Assembly (NCBI GenBank): GCA_965220345.1
Contig: OZ244822.1
Span: forward strand, 2,356,001-2,420,000
Direction of reading: 5' to 3'
DNA length: 64,000 bases
DNA from: Aldehydirespirator sp965220345
GTDB taxonomy: Bacteria; Actinomycetota; Acidimicrobiia; Acidimicrobiales; Aldehydirespiratoraceae
Part shown: one piece after another, positions 24,509 to 33,985 of the stretch
Layout of the letters: the number at the start of each line of letters is the position of its first letter
How positions within the stretch are numbered: the first letter of the stretch is position 1
Notes under the pieces: generated by a model
What the model was told of the DNA's origin: nothing
The model's input: only the letters and a program-made list of their open reading frames with translations
The model's database searches: none
Position numbers and translations under genes: made by a program

Positions 24509-25902
24509 AGCAGCAAACCCACGATGGTGTAGGCGATCATGGCTGCCAGCATCGGATATTGCGAACGCATCGCCAGCTTGCCGGGCCAGCGTTCTAGGGC
24601 GCGGTCGTGCGCTAGAGCCACCGCCAACACATGACCAACAGCTATAGCCGCTGTCTGGGTCCAGGCAATGGTGTTGGTAGAGATGGCCGTGTAGTCGACA
24701 CGGTATGTGGCTGTGCCGAACAAGTCCCAGCCACGCCCGAAAGGATCCGAAAGATGGGTGATGATTAACTGCCCTTCAAGCAACAGATAACTGAAATAGT
24801 GGGCGATGGTGTAGGCCGCGGTGATAGGTATCAACGAAGGAGCGAACGCTTCGCTGAGTTCTTTTTCGGTGTCGCCGGTGATTATGGCCATGCCCGCAAT
24901 AGCAGCCCGATAAAGCACGAATACTGCGAGTATCACAAAAACCAGCCCCACAGTGTTGAATGCTGTGCGTTCCCAGCCGATGCGGTTGCTGATGGCATCA
25001 TGCATAAGGGTGGTACGGCTGAAACCATCAAAAGTGGTGGACCCCAGAACAACCAAAATGAACGCTGCTGAGCCAGGCTTTTGAGGCAGCATAGACAGTC
25101 CCGCCAGCGGGGTGCGTAAACGCAAAGCACCTTCGTGGCGATGCAGTGGTGCCATGGCAGCCAGTTTGGTGAACAACACGCCGAAGCCTTCAGCGTCACG
25201 GAGCCATCCCCGACCGAAGATCGCGGCACCAGCCAGCATTATCGCTGTGTAGCCAGCCAGAGACCAGCCCAAGACACGGATATTGGCGCTGTCGTGATAA
25301 GCCAGTTCAAGCCAGACGAACGCGAATATCGCGGCGACAGCCCACCATTGGTTGCCTGCGCCACGCTCAGAGTCGCCGAGCCGACGGTTTCGTAGTCGGA
25401 CCCATAGCCCTGCGGCACTATCAGAGATTGTGGTGAACGGATTCATGGGTGACCAAACGTTGCCGACCAGGGCGGACACTGCCTGAAGCCCCACCCAAAA
25501 AATTATGTAGATAGCAACAGGCGTGATGTTCACCGAAGGGTTGGTGTTGCCAACCAAGCCCGCGTAAAGCAGCAACCCCAAGGCGAACAGGCCGAAAGCC
25601 GCGGTCAGCCGCGACAGCAGCCTGCTGACAGTCTGCAAAGGCTGCGGCAGGGTCCGCCCAGCCGCTAACGCTCGGAATTTGGGCGTGTTCCAGAACATGC
25701 CCAAAGCCACAAACGATGCCGCCACAGCAAACGAAGCAGCCCAAGCGAGTTGCCACAGCGGCACCGGCAGATCAAGTCGTCCACCAACCCCATGAGCAGC
25801 AGCCGGGCCAGCAAAAACCCACAACAGCGTGAATGCCGTCAGTCCAGCAGTCAGGCATCGAGCCAAGATTTTCGGTCGAGGGCACCAAGACATGAGACGC
25901 AT
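24493..25902 (-). CDS. Polytopic membrane protein, unknown function
   Basis: About 469 aa. A cleavable signal (AGLTAFTLLWVFAGPAAAHG) is followed by some ten to twelve hydrophobic segments. The mature N-terminus AHGVGGRLDLPVPLW is highly characteristic of a family often labelled 'fenitrothion hydrolase' in databases, a label I would not trust for function. WSPMNPFTTI and AHYFSYLLLEGQ are other conserved-looking loops, and several membrane His residues could bind metal. I chose ATG 25902 because it gives a normal signal peptide; the frame is open to an ATG at 25965, adding a Cys-rich 21 residues. Confidence 0.7.
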   Translation of the reverse strand: MRLMSWCPRPKILARCLTAGLTAFTLLWVFAGPAAAHGVGGRLDLPVPLWQLAWAASFAVAASFVALGMFWNTPKFRALAAGRTLPQPLQTVSRLLSRLTAAFGLFALGLLLYAGLVGNTNPSVNITPVAIYIIFWVGLQAVSALVGNVWSPMNPFTTISDSAAGLWVRLRNRRLGDSERGAGNQWWAVAAIFAFVWLELAYHDSANIRVLGWSLAGYTAIMLAGAAIFGRGWLRDAEGFGVLFTKLAAMAPLHRHEGALRLRTPLAGLSMLPQKPGSAAFILVVLGSTTFDGFSRTTLMHDAISNRIGWERTAFNTVGLVFVILAVFVLYRAAIAGMAIITGDTEKELSEAFAPSLIPITAAYTIAHYFSYLLLEGQLIITHLSDPFGRGWDLFGTATYRVDYTAISTNTIAWTQTAAIAVGHVLAVALAHDRALERWPGKLAMRSQYPMLAAMIAYTIVGLLLLLGT

Positions 25903-26019
25903 GTTGTTCTGCTGCTTATGCGAGCACCAGTTACAACATTTCACCCGCGAGAAATTTACGTTCATGTTTGATGGTTGCGGGACAATACTCGTCAGGGTGA
26001 CTGTAGGGACGGTTACTAG

Positions 26020-26094
26020 TGGGCGATACTGGACTTGAACCAGTGGCCTCTGCCGTGTGAAAGCAGCGCTCTAGCCAGGCTGAGCTAATCGCCC
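26020..26094 (-). tRNA. tRNA-Val(CAC)
   Basis: Acceptor GGGCGAT/ATCGCCC, D-stem GCTC/GAGC, anticodon loop TTCACAC with CAC after the normal T33, T-loop TTCAAGT with stem ACTGG/CCAGT, and discriminator A. 75 nt, CCA not encoded. Confidence 0.95.
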
Positions 26095-26199
26095 GTGAAC
26101 AAGCGAGCCTAGCGTCTGCCTCTTAGTCAAGACACGCCACTCAGGGTGAGGCTCCTGCTTGAGCTTCGACTCTGCCAGAGGATCGGAATCCGGCTGCGA

Positions 26200-27567
26200 T
26201 CAGTCCTGAGAGGTGCCGAGGAGTTGGTCTGCTAAGCGTTCCAGTCCCGCAATCCGTGATCCTTTGATGAGCACAACGCAATCAGCGTTAAGGCCACTGC
26301 TGTGTTGCAATGCTTCGAAAGCGTTTTCGATGCTGTCAACTTCGATAACACTGCGACATGATGCAGTGTCACCTGCCGCGTAGCTAGGAGCATTCACTGC
26401 GATTAGTTCCACTCCGAGTCGCGCAGCCAGCTCGGCGATCGCAACGTGTTCCGCAGCCTCAAAATCGCCGAGTTCTGCCATGAAACCCAGCACGGCGATC
26501 TTGCGCCGCGCTGGGTGCGCTGCCAGCGCCTGCAAAGCTGCACGCATTGACAACGGGTTGGCGTTGTAGCTGTCGTTGAGCAGATGAGCGCCACCATCTG
26601 TGCGTAGCAACTCCATCCGCAACGGCGATAGCTGCGCTTCGGCTAAACCCACAGCCACGTCATCAAGCGCGACTCCCAACTCAATAGCTACCGCTGCTGC
26701 GGCCAACGCATTATTCACAAAATGCATGCCCGCCACACTCAATTGCACTGCGATCTCGCCAACTGGGCTTTGCAGCACGAAACGCGTCAGCAGATCGGCA
26801 TCCACTACAACCTCTCGGGCCTGCACATTTCCACCAGCTCCAAAGGTCACCACCCGAGCTTGGCTGTGCTGCGCCATTGCCATCACCTCAGGAACCTCAG
26901 CGTTCAGGAAAGCCACACCGCCTTTCGCGGCAGTGGGAAGAGCTTCAACTAGTTCCTGCTTGGCGGTCGCCACAGATTGCAGAGAACCCAACTCGCTGGT
27001 GTGAGACAAACCCACAGTGGTCACCACACCCATCGTTGGTTGAGCCATCTGGCACAAAGCAGCGATATGGCCCGCTCCCCTAGCACCCATCTCCACGACG
27101 AGTGCTTCACTGTCAGCGGATGCGGAAAGTAATGTAAGCGGTACCCCGATCTCGTTATTGAACGAGCGGGTGCTTGAGCTGACCCGCATTGTTCGCTGCA
27201 GCACCGCTGTCAACAGATCTTTGGTGCTGGTCTTGCCTACCGATCCAGTAATGCCGACCACCGGCAGCGATCCAAGCCTTCTACGAGCTTGACACCCCAG
27301 CGCAGTCAAAGCAGCCTGCGTGTCATCTACTTCAATCGCGGTGGCTGGCACCTGGAAACAGCCTCGAGAGGTTAGATAAGCACAAGCACCTGCCTTGACA
27401 GCATCAACAATGAAGTCATGGCCGTCACGTTGCGCCACAAGCGGCACAAACAATGTCTTCGGTGCTGCTTCGCGACTGTCTTGAACAAACCTGTCTACGA
27501 TCAGATCACCATCGCCGTTCAACCGTCCAGCAGTAGCTGAGGCAACTTCACGCAAGCTCCAACGCAT
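26200..27567 (-). CDS. murF: UDP-MurNAc-tripeptide D-Ala-D-Ala ligase
   Basis: 455 aa. Three Mur-ligase domains: the N-terminal UDP-binding part (VDRFVQDSREAAP; KTLFVPLVAQRDGHDF), the central ATPase with GITGSVGKTSTKDLL and SFNNEIGVPLTLL, and the C-terminal domain with LNDSYNANPLSMRAAL. It adds D-Ala-D-Ala to the muropeptide in the cytosol, the last soluble step before the lipid stage. The ATG at 27567 is preferred over the TTG one codon earlier. Its divergent neighbour ddl makes the D-Ala-D-Ala substrate, so a shared promoter region of about 57 bp is plausible. Confidence 0.93.
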   Translation of the reverse strand: MRWSLREVASATAGRLNGDGDLIVDRFVQDSREAAPKTLFVPLVAQRDGHDFIVDAVKAGACAYLTSRGCFQVPATAIEVDDTQAALTALGCQARRRLGSLPVVGITGSVGKTSTKDLLTAVLQRTMRVSSSTRSFNNEIGVPLTLLSASADSEALVVEMGARGAGHIAALCQMAQPTMGVVTTVGLSHTSELGSLQSVATAKQELVEALPTAAKGGVAFLNAEVPEVMAMAQHSQARVVTFGAGGNVQAREVVVDADLLTRFVLQSPVGEIAVQLSVAGMHFVNNALAAAAVAIELGVALDDVAVGLAEAQLSPLRMELLRTDGGAHLLNDSYNANPLSMRAALQALAAHPARRKIAVLGFMAELGDFEAAEHVAIAELAARLGVELIAVNAPSYAAGDTASCRSVIEVDSIENAFEALQHSSGLNADCVVLIKGSRIAGLERLADQLLGTSQD

Positions 27568-27624
27568 CAAACAAGTGTGACACGCCGCGCCGCGAGTGCC
27601 TCCACTCCTGTGCCTGCGGCGCTA

Positions 27625-28812
27625 ATGTCGCTGAACGTGGAGCAAACGCACAATGTGGAGAAAGACAAGCTGGCGAACAAGTTGAGGCTTGTTGTTTTGT
27701 TCGGGGGGCGTTCGGCTGAACATGACGTGTCATGCTTGTCAGCCCGTCATGTGATGGCTGCTGTTGACCGCCAAAAATATTTGATAGAACCGATAGGCAT
27801 CACCCGGACGGGCCGCTGGGTGCAGGCACTAGAAGCCAACGAAGCCCTGAGCGATGCCCCTGAAAAGCTTGGCGAGAAGCTCAGCGCCACCGGCCCCGAA
27901 ATTGATCCGTTTGCTGCACTGACCAGCAGCCAAGCCTGGAGCTTGCAGCAAGATGCAGCTCCAGACTGTGTGGTGTTGCCGATCCTTCACGGGCCGATGG
28001 GCGAAGACGGAACAGTGCAAGGCCTGCTAGAACTAGCGCAAGTTCCTTACGTGGGAGCTTCGGTTCTGGCTTCGGCACTGTGTATGGACAAAGCCGCAGC
28101 CAAACCTGCGCTCGCTGCAGCGGGGCTCCCTCAGACTCGCTGGATGAGCTTCGCTCTTGATGATCCCAATATCAGCGACTCACAACTCGATGACATCATT
28201 AACGCAGCTGTTGACTATTTGGGCTTGCCGGTGTTCATCAAACCCGCAAGCATGGGTTCATCAATCGGTGTCACCAAAGCCACCAACCGCTCCGAGATAG
28301 TGGCGGGTCTGCGCCTGGCTTGCCGCTACGACCACTCAATAATCGCAGAGCAGCACTGCGTTGCACGCGAAATAGAGGTAGCTGTTCTAGGCAATGAAAT
28401 ACTTGAAGTCAGCATGCCCGGTGAGATCGTCACCGAAACCGACTTCTATGACTATGCCAACAAATACGGTGACGGTGCCAAACTGCTGGTGCCAGCCCCG
28501 TTGACCGACCCCGAGAACGCAGCCTGTGTGGATCTGGCGAGGAAGGCCTGCTGGGCTCTGGGTGTTGAAGGGCTAGCTCGAGTGGATTTCTTTTATGAAG
28601 ACGGACGCCACGGGCGCGGTGACCGAGGTTGGCTAGTGAACGAGTTGAACACCATGCCTGGGTTCACTCCGATATCGATGTACCCGAAGCTCTGGGCTGT
28701 CAGCGGCCTGCCTTATCCACGACTAATCGACCGGCTTGTGGAACTAGCTTTGCAGCGTTATCAACGTCGCCAACGCCATAGCAGCACTGACGCGCCCGCT
28801 CATACCCCATAA
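27625..28812 (+). CDS. ddl: D-alanine--D-alanine ligase
   Basis: 395 aa from the ATG at 27625. The ATP-grasp motifs are VVLFGGRSAEHDVS, LHGPMGEDGTVQG, IKPASMGSSIGV and LVNELNTMPGFTPISMYP; the MYP end with Tyr is the D-Ala-specific form, not the D-lactate form. It supplies D-Ala-D-Ala to MurF, encoded divergently. A GTG at 27577 is in frame but would leave only 9 bp to the murF start and no room for promoters, so the internal ATG is preferred. The last 15 residues are polar and probably disordered. Confidence 0.93.
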   Translation: MSLNVEQTHNVEKDKLANKLRLVVLFGGRSAEHDVSCLSARHVMAAVDRQKYLIEPIGITRTGRWVQALEANEALSDAPEKLGEKLSATGPEIDPFAALTSSQAWSLQQDAAPDCVVLPILHGPMGEDGTVQGLLELAQVPYVGASVLASALCMDKAAAKPALAAAGLPQTRWMSFALDDPNISDSQLDDIINAAVDYLGLPVFIKPASMGSSIGVTKATNRSEIVAGLRLACRYDHSIIAEQHCVAREIEVAVLGNEILEVSMPGEIVTETDFYDYANKYGDGAKLLVPAPLTDPENAACVDLARKACWALGVEGLARVDFFYEDGRHGRGDRGWLVNELNTMPGFTPISMYPKLWAVSGLPYPRLIDRLVELALQRYQRRQRHSSTDAPAHTP

Positions 28813-28819
28813 TAGTTAT

Positions 28820-31255
28820 GTGATTGTTGAGTCGCTGGCCGGTAAACGGATCGCTATTACTGGAGCCACCGGATTTTTGGGCACGGCTCTCACGGAGCGT
28901 CTGCTGCGCTGCGTGCCTGACTGCGAGCTAGTGCTTATGGTGCGACCTGGGCGGCGCGGCGCGGCTGCGAGAGTGCAGCGCGAGGTGTTGCGCAACGATG
29001 CCTTCGACCGGCTTCGCAAGCAGTTCGCTGAACAATCCAGCAGCGAAAGTTTCGATGAGATGACCGCTCGCCGGGTCACCGCTATCGCTGGCGATGTTTC
29101 GATTGACGGGCTCGGGATCGACGACGAGGCAGCTTCTGTGCTGGCGGGCTGTGATGTGGTGATCCATTCTGCTGCCACGGTGAACTTCGATTCGGCTCTT
29201 GATGACGCTGTGGAGGTCAACCTGCTCGGCCCTAGCCGTCTTTGCACCTTGCTGAACGAAGCCAACTCAAGCTGTCACCTGATAGCGGTTTCTACCTGCT
29301 ATGTAGCTGGCAGCCGCCGAGGCGCAGCCAAAGAAGAACTAGTGGACGACTCACCGTTCTTCACCGAAGTGGACTGGCGTGATGAAGTAGCTAGCGCTAG
29401 GCGAGCACGGCGCGATGCCGAGCAGTCCAGTCGCAGCCCTGAACGTTTAGCAGACCTATCAGCGCAAGCCCGCCGTGAACTCGGCGCGGCAGGCATCCCA
29501 GCAATCTCTGAAAAAGTCGAAAGTTTGCGTCGGCGCTGGGTGAACGAGCAAATGACGAAGACGGGACGCTCACGAGCGGCAAGTCTCGGTTTCCCTGATG
29601 CTTATGCATTCACTAAAGCTTTAGGCGAAAGAGCTCTAACGGAGACACACGGCAGCATCGCTGTGAGCATCGTGCGCCCTTCGATCATCGAATCAGCACT
29701 AGCTGAGCCTTTCCCGGGCTGGATACGCGGTTTTCGTATGGCCGAGCCGGTAATCGCGGCTTACGCCCGAGGGCTGCTCAAAGAGTTCCCGGGTGTACCT
29801 GAAGGAATCATTGACGTGATCCCGGTGGATCTAGTAGTGGCAACGGTTTTGGCTGTAGCTGCCCGAGGCCCCAGCAACTCAAGCATCCGCGAAACCGATA
29901 CCCCAGACTCCAAACTAGGCGAATCCAAGCCCGACCAATCCAGATCTGATGACCCCAAACCCGAAGTCGTGCAGATCGCTAGCGGAGCTGTCAATCCACT
30001 CAAATACGGTCAACTGTTTGATCTAGTAAGCGGCTGGTTCACTGAGCATCCCGTCTATGACGAGCATAATCAGCCGATCTCGGTTCCTAGATGGTCATTC
30101 CCGGGAAGAGGTCGAGTAGCGCGCCAGTTACAGCGCGCGCAACGCTCGCTGGAAGCCGCTGATCGTGTGCTGTCGGCTTTGCCGCTACGCGGCAGGCAGG
30201 CTCTGGTCAGCGCCAACCTTGAAGAGCGTCGCCAGCAACTTGAGAGAGCCAGCGACTATGTCAGCCTTTACGGGGCTTACGCCGAATGCGAGGCGATCTA
30301 CCAACTTGACCGACTCATGGAACTTTGGGGCTCTCTAAACGAAACAGATCAAGACATGTTTTGCTTCGATCCTGCGGTCATTGACTGGAACCACTACGTG
30401 CATCAGATCCATCTGCCGTCAATGGTTCAGCAAGCTCGCTTGAAGATGGCACCTAGTGCAAGCCCGAACCGCGTCTCTCGCAGCGGGCGGCTGCGGTCGC
30501 AGGTACTAGCGCCGCAGCGTCACCTAGCCGTTTTCGACCTAGAAAACACGCTCATCGCTTCAAATGTGGTAGCTAGCTACGCCTGGCTAGCCACCCGAGA
30601 ACTTGACGATTTAGATCGGCTCCGTTTCGTAACCCGCACTCTTGGTGAAGCACCGCGACTGTTAGCTCTTGACCGTCGCGACCGAAGCGACTTTCTGCGT
30701 TATTTCTATAGACGCTTCGAAGGAGCGCAAAAGCACCAGATCGAAGCAGACTGCACCGAAATGTTGAGTGATCTCATAATCCGTAAATCGTTCCCGCAAG
30801 GCATTCGCCGAGTGCGCGAGCATCGCCGCGCCGGGCACACCACACTGCTGATCACTGGCGCTCTTGACTTTGTGATTGAGCCGCTGCGGCCTTTGTTTGA
30901 TGAGATCATCGCAGCGAGTATGGGATGCCGCGACGGCGCTTATGACGGGCGGCTTACACAAGTGCCTCCCACAGGCGAAGCTCGGTATCAGATTCTTGTG
31001 GATTTTGCTTGCCAGCATGATCTAGACCTGCGAGAGTCAGTGGCTTACGCAGACAGCACCTCAGATCTGCCGATGCTGGAAGCTGTCGGTTTTCCAGTGG
31101 CAGTAAACCCTGAAACCAAGTTGGCGGCTTTAGCTCGGCGACGGGGTTGGCTGATAGAGCATTGGGCTACTAGCGCAGGAGCACCATCCAAGCTGCTGCC
31201 GCTAGCACCACGCAACCGTAACGGTATGCACCGACTCGCAGGCGCGAACCGCTGA
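28820..31255 (+). CDS. Acyl-CoA-reductase-like SDR fused to HAD-IB domain
   Basis: 811 aa. Residues 1-340 are an extended SDR of the fatty acyl-CoA reductase / male-sterility type: GATGFLGTALTERLL for NAD(P), VIHSAATVNFD, and catalytic YAFTKALGE. A linker of about 200 residues with an acidic Pro-rich stretch follows. Residues 565-790 are a HAD-IB phosphatase-like domain with FDLENTL (D573, E575), LLITGALDF and YADSTSDLPML. The second Asp of DxDxT is Glu, so phosphatase activity is doubtful. It starts the apparent operon with the LarA-like and acyltransferase genes (TGATG overlap). It may reduce a fatty acyl thioester. Confidence 0.75.
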   Translation: MIVESLAGKRIAITGATGFLGTALTERLLRCVPDCELVLMVRPGRRGAAARVQREVLRNDAFDRLRKQFAEQSSSESFDEMTARRVTAIAGDVSIDGLGIDDEAASVLAGCDVVIHSAATVNFDSALDDAVEVNLLGPSRLCTLLNEANSSCHLIAVSTCYVAGSRRGAAKEELVDDSPFFTEVDWRDEVASARRARRDAEQSSRSPERLADLSAQARRELGAAGIPAISEKVESLRRRWVNEQMTKTGRSRAASLGFPDAYAFTKALGERALTETHGSIAVSIVRPSIIESALAEPFPGWIRGFRMAEPVIAAYARGLLKEFPGVPEGIIDVIPVDLVVATVLAVAARGPSNSSIRETDTPDSKLGESKPDQSRSDDPKPEVVQIASGAVNPLKYGQLFDLVSGWFTEHPVYDEHNQPISVPRWSFPGRGRVARQLQRAQRSLEAADRVLSALPLRGRQALVSANLEERRQQLERASDYVSLYGAYAECEAIYQLDRLMELWGSLNETDQDMFCFDPAVIDWNHYVHQIHLPSMVQQARLKMAPSASPNRVSRSGRLRSQVLAPQRHLAVFDLENTLIASNVVASYAWLATRELDDLDRLRFVTRTLGEAPRLLALDRRDRSDFLRYFYRRFEGAQKHQIEADCTEMLSDLIIRKSFPQGIRRVREHRRAGHTTLLITGALDFVIEPLRPLFDEIIAASMGCRDGAYDGRLTQVPPTGEARYQILVDFACQHDLDLRESVAYADSTSDLPMLEAVGFPVAVNPETKLAALARRRGWLIEHWATSAGAPSKLLPLAPRNRNGMHRLAGANR

Positions 31256-32868
31256 TGGCTGCCGAGCGCCACAGAGCGCCACGGCCTGGTTTGGTGCTTG
31301 AGGTGGATCGTGCCACCCCGCCGGTCTTGTTTCATCACGGTGAAGGCTTCCGTTTGGAACGCCTACCCGCTGGACGCAGCCGCATTATCTATCCTGCTGA
31401 ACCGTTGGTTGGCTTGCCTGACCCGACAGCATCAATCCGTGAAGCGTTGCTGAACCCGCTTGATTCCGAACCGCTGCCAGCGCTGCTGCGGCCAGGCATG
31501 AAACTCACAATCGCTTTTGATGATGTGTCTCTGCCGCTGCCACCAATGCGCCGACCTGACATCCGCCAGCGGGTCATCGAAGAGGTGTTAGACATGGCCG
31601 CCGCTGCAGGAGTGGATGATGTACATCTCATAGCCGCTTTGGCATTGCATCGTCGCATGACCGATGCCGAACTGCGTCACGCTTTAGGCGAACGAATCTT
31701 CGACGCTTTCGCTCCACAGGGAGCGCTTTACAACCATGATGCCGAAGACCCCGACGGCATGGTCGAACTTGGTCGCACCAAACACGATGAACTAGTCACC
31801 ATGAACCGCCGCGCTGCTGAAAGCGACCTGCTGGTGTATGTGAACATCAACCTGGTGTCCATGGACGGCGGCTGGAAATCGACTGCCACAGGCTTAGCCG
31901 ATTACAAATCCTTGCGTCATCATCACAATGTTCACACCATGCAAAACTCACGATCTTTCATGGACAGACCCAACTCTGAACTGCACAGCTCTAACTGGCG
32001 CCAGGGAGAGATCATCAAAGCCAACGGCCCACGTATTTTTCAGATCGAAACCACCGTCAACAACAACACTTTCGGCTACGACGGGCCGATGTCTGTGCTG
32101 CAGAAACGTGAATGGGAGTGGAGCGCCCGCGACCGAGGCACATACCTAGCTATGCAGGCCGGGCTGAAAGCTATGCCAGTCTCAGCGCGCCGCGGTGTCT
32201 TCAACCGTTGGCAGGCACCTTATGAGATGACTTCAGTGCAAGCAGGTGCGGTTGAGCCAGTGCATGAAAGCACCACCGAAAATGTGCTTGCACAGCATCT
32301 GGTAGCAGTGCAAGGACAAACCGATGTTCTTACTATGGGCTTGCCTTACATTTGCCCTTACAACGTCAACTCGGTAATGAACCCGATCTTGGTGATGTGT
32401 CTTGGGTTGGGTTACTTCTTTAATCTTTATCGCGGTAAGCCTCTGGTGCGTTCTGGGGGTGTGGTGATTATGAGTCATCCAACAAGACGCGAATTTCATC
32501 CGGTTCATCATCCCAGCTATATCGATTTCTTTGAGCAGGTGCTGGCCGATACCACCGACCCGACAGAGCTGGAAGCCAAATACGAGGCTCAGTTCGCTAA
32601 CGACGAGTGGTATGTGCATCTTTACCGCAACAGTTACGCCTATCACGGGGTGCATCCCTTCTACATGTGGTATTGGGGAGCACATGCTTTGCAGTGGCTG
32701 GGACGGGTAATCATCGTCGGCGGTGATCCTGCTGCAGTGCGTCGCATGGGCTTTCAGCCTGCTTCGACTCTGTTGGATGCTTTGGAGATGGCCAGTGACG
32801 TGGTCGGGCCAACACCGACGATCACTCATCTGCACAATCCGCCGATCTTGATGGCTGACGTTGAGTGA
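31255..32868 (+). CDS. LarA-like (DUF2088) protein
   Basis: 537 aa, soluble. The N-terminal half matches lactate-racemase-type proteins: KLTIAFDDVSLPLPPMRRPD, then LIAALALHRRMTDAELRHALG (the HRxMT..E....LG signature) and LVSMDGGWKSTATGL, where K208 aligns by eye with the Lys that binds the nickel-pincer nucleotide in LarA. Several His (HHHNVHTM) follow. The C-terminal 200 residues are not part of classical LarA and contain many aromatics (YHGVHPFYMWYWG). Translation is coupled to the SDR-HAD gene. Racemisation or hydride transfer on a hydroxyacyl compound is a guess; no lar cofactor genes are in the window. Confidence 0.7.
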   Translation: MAAERHRAPRPGLVLEVDRATPPVLFHHGEGFRLERLPAGRSRIIYPAEPLVGLPDPTASIREALLNPLDSEPLPALLRPGMKLTIAFDDVSLPLPPMRRPDIRQRVIEEVLDMAAAAGVDDVHLIAALALHRRMTDAELRHALGERIFDAFAPQGALYNHDAEDPDGMVELGRTKHDELVTMNRRAAESDLLVYVNINLVSMDGGWKSTATGLADYKSLRHHHNVHTMQNSRSFMDRPNSELHSSNWRQGEIIKANGPRIFQIETTVNNNTFGYDGPMSVLQKREWEWSARDRGTYLAMQAGLKAMPVSARRGVFNRWQAPYEMTSVQAGAVEPVHESTTENVLAQHLVAVQGQTDVLTMGLPYICPYNVNSVMNPILVMCLGLGYFFNLYRGKPLVRSGGVVIMSHPTRREFHPVHHPSYIDFFEQVLADTTDPTELEAKYEAQFANDEWYVHLYRNSYAYHGVHPFYMWYWGAHALQWLGRVIIVGGDPAAVRRMGFQPASTLLDALEMASDVVGPTPTITHLHNPPILMADVE

Positions 32869-32919
32869 CAGCCAATGCATGTCGCGTATGTCGTATCCGC
32901 AAACTTGGAGTGACCCGCT

Positions 32920-33876
32920 GTGGGTGTTAGCGATGATCTCGGCTTGACACGGCTGTGTCGTCGCTTGCCTTCACCCTTACGGGCTTTTAAGGCGCGCGCC
33001 TTTCCGTTACGAGCACCAACACTTCCCGACGGTGTGGCACCACTTCCGAAGCCCCGACGCACCGGGGTTGATTTCGACACTGAATGGTCTCGTTGCTGGT
33101 CAGCAAGGTTGCTACGAGCTGGTTTCGTTGAAGGGCCGATGCGGTTCATGGTTCAACTGCTGGCTTCGCCTAATCGTTGCGGTGGCGACCGCTTAGCTGA
33201 CGTTTCCGGTGCCGTGATCTTCGCCTCCAATCATCACAGTCACTTGGATACGCCGTTGCTGCTGACATCTTTGCCTGAGCCGTGGCGGCACAAAGTTGTG
33301 GTAGGCGCGGCTGCCGACTATTTCTTCGCGACTCGTGCTGCGGGCACCGTTTCGGCGTTGCTGATCGGGGCTGTCCCGATTGAACGCGCCAAGGTAGGCC
33401 GCCGTTCTGCTGATCTAGCGGCCGGGCTTATTGATGACGGTTGGAGTTTGTTGATTTATCCCGAGGGTGGTCGCAGTCCCGACGGCTGGGGGCAGCCTTT
33501 TAGGGGAGGTGCCGCTTATCTGGCGTTGCGCTGCAATGTGCCAGTCGTGCCGATTCATCTCAGCGGTACCGGCAAAATCCTGCGTAAAGGTCGTCGGCTG
33601 CCGCAACCGTCGCAAACCAAAGTCACTTTCGGATCGCCGTTATCCCCAGAACCCAGCGAAAAAGCTCACCGTTTCGCGTCTCGGATTGAGGCAGCTGTAA
33701 CTGCTCTTGCTGATGAAGCCGCCACGGACTGGTACTCAGCACGCAAACGAGCTCATTCGGATTCTCCAGGCACTCTGGCCGGGCCTGATGCTGGGGTCTG
33801 GAGACGCAAATGGGCACTAGGCAACAAATCTGGGCGAATCAACCCCTCAGCAGCACAGCGCTGGCCCAACCTCTAA
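32920..33876 (+). CDS. PlsC-type 1-acylglycerol-phosphate acyltransferase
   Basis: 318 aa. The acyltransferase motifs are NHHSHLD (the HX4D catalytic box), IERAK, IYPEGGRSPDG and VPVVPIHLSG. The family moves an acyl chain from acyl-ACP or acyl-CoA to a glycerol-phosphate or other hydroxyl at the inner membrane face. A 65-residue basic N-terminus (LRAFKARAFPLRAPTLP) and a tail after the domain are extra. The GTG at 32920 begins 51 bp after the LarA-like gene, so the three genes probably form one operon concerned with an unknown lipid. Confidence 0.82.
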   Translation: MGVSDDLGLTRLCRRLPSPLRAFKARAFPLRAPTLPDGVAPLPKPRRTGVDFDTEWSRCWSARLLRAGFVEGPMRFMVQLLASPNRCGGDRLADVSGAVIFASNHHSHLDTPLLLTSLPEPWRHKVVVGAAADYFFATRAAGTVSALLIGAVPIERAKVGRRSADLAAGLIDDGWSLLIYPEGGRSPDGWGQPFRGGAAYLALRCNVPVVPIHLSGTGKILRKGRRLPQPSQTKVTFGSPLSPEPSEKAHRFASRIEAAVTALADEAATDWYSARKRAHSDSPGTLAGPDAGVWRRKWALGNKSGRINPSAAQRWPNL

Positions 33877-33985
33877 CCCACAACCCCCAAATCAGGACTG
33901 TAAAAGTGCTAGCTGTTGTTGGATGTCTCATCTTCCTGCGAAAATGCTCAACCCCACAATCTGTAACCATTAGCAGGAGGTAGGA

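Noticed and set aside
24435..24647. Plus-strand frame with repeated REATS units
   Set aside because: It is created by the 15-bp tandem repeat and lies mostly antisense to the membrane protein gene.
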